This document shows positions 5,515-6,575 of a stretch of 6,575 bases of DNA, piece after piece. How positions within the stretch are numbered: the first letter of the stretch is position 1; the number at the start of each line of letters is the position of its first letter. The notes beneath the pieces were generated by a model. The model was not told where the DNA came from and did not search any database. It saw only the letters and a program-made list of their open reading frames with translations. The stretch covers positions 1-6,575 of the forward strand of contig JAJQBF010000037.1 of NCBI GenBank assembly GCA_021203425.1, written 5' to 3'. This stretch comes from Clostridiales bacterium. Its GTDB lineage: Bacteria; Bacillota; Clostridia; Lachnospirales; CAG-274. The translations under genes and the position numbers were made by a program.

Positions 5515-6540
5515 TTATTTAATAACTTTAATCCAGCCCTCGGGAGCTTCGATTTTGCCCATTTGAATTCCTGTTAATGTTTCGTAAAGTTTCTTTGTAA
5601 CTTCGCCCATCTCTTCCATACCGCTGGGGAAACAGATTTCCTTGCCGTGGTCGACAATCTTTCCTACAGGGGAGATAACGGCTGCTGTTCCGCAAAGACC
5701 GCATTCTGCAAAGTCCTTAACCTCTTCAAAAGCAACAGGTCTGTGTTCTACCTTTAAGCCTAAATATTTTTCGGCAACATACATAAGAGAACGTCTTGTT
5801 ATAGAGGGGAGAATACTGTCTGACTTAGGTGTTACAACAGTGCCGTCTTTTGTTACGAAAAGGAAGTTTGCACCGCCTGTTTCTTCAACATAGGTTCTTG
5901 TTGCAGCATCGAGATACATATTTTCATCAAAACCCTGATTGTGTGCATCAACAATCTGGTAAAGGCTCATTGCATAGTTAAGACCGACTTTGATATGGCC
6001 TGTTCCGTGAGGAGCGGCTCTGTCATAGTCACAAACTCTTATTGTAATAGGCTTAGCGCCGCCTTTGAAATAAGGACCTACGGGAGTTGTAAAAACTCTG
6101 AACTGATATTCCTCTGCAGGCTTAACACCTATAACAGCGGAGCTTCCGAAAATAAAAGGACGCACATAGAGAGTTGCCCCTGTTCCGTAAGGAGGAACAT
6201 AATCGGCATTTGCCTCAATTGTCTTTACAACGGCGTCGATAAACTTTTCCTTGGGATAAACGGGAATTTCAAGCCTTCTTGCTGAATTTTCAAGTCTTTC
6301 ACCGTTTAAGTCGGGTCTGAAAGCCACAATATGACCGTCAACGGTTGTGTAAGCCTTTAAGCCTTCAAAAACCGTCTGAGCATACTGTAAAACACCGGCA
6401 CACTCGCTTATAACAATATTGCTGTCTTCAGTAAGAACACCTTCGTCCCACTTGCCGTCTTTATAGTTGGAAACGAATCGCTTATCTGTTTTCTGATAAG
6501 CAAAACCTAAACTTGACCAATCAATATCTTTTTTTGCCAT
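5515..6540 (-). CDS. ilvE: branched-chain amino acid aminotransferase
   Basis: 341 residues, a fold-type IV PLP enzyme. It transfers the amino group between glutamate and the 2-oxo acids of leucine, isoleucine and valine, the last step of their synthesis and the first of their breakdown. The N-terminal region (SLGFAYQKTDK, then QTVFEGLKAY at 55-64) marks the longer BCAT group that also includes the eukaryotic enzymes. The PLP lysine is K184 in HGTGHIKVGLNYA, and the cofactor-binding signature is VEETGGANFLFV (218-229). The C-terminal part includes CGLCGTAAVISP (280-291). An ATG at 6570 would add ten residues (MIIITKGSFK). It is rejected because AAAGGAAG sits 7 bases before the ATG at 6540 and the upstream ATG overlaps a probable -10 box. 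First gene of the - strand group. Confidence 0.96.
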   Translation of the reverse strand: MAKKDIDWSSLGFAYQKTDKRFVSNYKDGKWDEGVLTEDSNIVISECAGVLQYAQTVFEGLKAYTTVDGHIVAFRPDLNGERLENSARRLEIPVYPKEKFIDAVVKTIEANADYVPPYGTGATLYVRPFIFGSSAVIGVKPAEEYQFRVFTTPVGPYFKGGAKPITIRVCDYDRAAPHGTGHIKVGLNYAMSLYQIVDAHNQGFDENMYLDAATRTYVEETGGANFLFVTKDGTVVTPKSDSILPSITRRSLMYVAEKYLGLKVEHRPVAFEEVKDFAECGLCGTAAVISPVGKIVDHGKEICFPSGMEEMGEVTKKLYETLTGIQMGKIEAPEGWIKVIK

Positions 6541-6547
6541 TTTAAAA

Positions 6548-6555
6548 CTTCCTTT
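6548..6555 (-). promoter_or_regulatory. ribosome binding site that fixes the ilvE start at 6540
   Basis: AAAGGAAG on the - strand, 7 bases from the ATG at 6540. The same CGAAAGGAAG context and spacing precede fprA at 52-61, which supports the choice. Confidence 0.7.
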
Positions 6556-6565
6556 CGTAATAATT

Positions 6566-6571
6566 ATCATA
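6566..6571 (-). promoter_or_regulatory. possible -10 box of ilvE promoter
   Basis: TATGAT on the - strand (5 of 6 to consensus), about 10 bases before the ilvE ribosome binding site. The -35 would lie beyond the window end, so this is only suggestive. Confidence 0.3.
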
Positions 6572-6575
6572 AAAC

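Overview
The window looks like chromosomal DNA from a low-GC Gram-positive anaerobe, most likely a gut-type member of the Clostridia (Oscillospirales/Ruminococcaceae-like). This rests on an AT-rich background, AGGAGG-type ribosome binding sites, TTGACA/TATAAT-like promoters, a clostridial FprA flavodiiron protein, a clostridial PD-(D/E)XK 'transposase' and a LysM membrane protein of Firmicutes type. The genus is inference. No gene cluster here reads as a new defence or biosynthetic system; most of the window is housekeeping and cell-envelope genes.

Layout. Three genes on the + strand converge on three genes on the - strand, with a bidirectional-looking hairpin at 3964-4039 between them. (1) 69-1229, fprA: an oxygen/NO-reducing flavodiiron protein whose reading frame is broken by two compensating one-base homopolymer changes (A5 at 276-280, T7 at 404-410). 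(2) 1230-1526: an intergenic stretch holding a GC-rich, hairpin-rich 162-bp element (1301-1462) with 8-bp inverted ends, followed by a likely promoter. (3) 1527-2810: a single-pass membrane protein with a basic cytoplasmic tail, a LysM domain and a very acidic C-terminus, closed by a strong terminator at 2821-2870. (4) 2993-3940: a PD-(D/E)XK nuclease-family protein with a near-consensus promoter of its own. (5) On the - strand, ilvE (6540-5515), then dapF (5427-4582), then a PAP2-family membrane phosphatase (4589-4062) whose ATG lies inside the end of dapF.

How they may work together. The - strand group reads as ilvE, dapF, PAP2. Branched-chain aminotransferase and diaminopimelate epimerase are amino-acid biosynthesis enzymes, and DapF also supplies meso-diaminopimelate for peptidoglycan. 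The PAP2 protein is translationally overlapped with dapF and could act on a lipid phosphate such as undecaprenyl pyrophosphate, but that substrate is a guess. The LysM protein is also an envelope protein. FprA is a stand-alone oxidative/nitrosative stress enzyme of anaerobes. The PD-(D/E)XK gene is a self-contained unit between two terminators and is typical of multicopy, mobile-like families.

Most worth a second look: the double frameshift in fprA (probably sequence error, but both sites are slippery in exactly the needed directions), the structured element at 1301-1462 whose right-end motif recurs at 2871-2890, and the peptidase-less LysM protein with oppositely charged ends.
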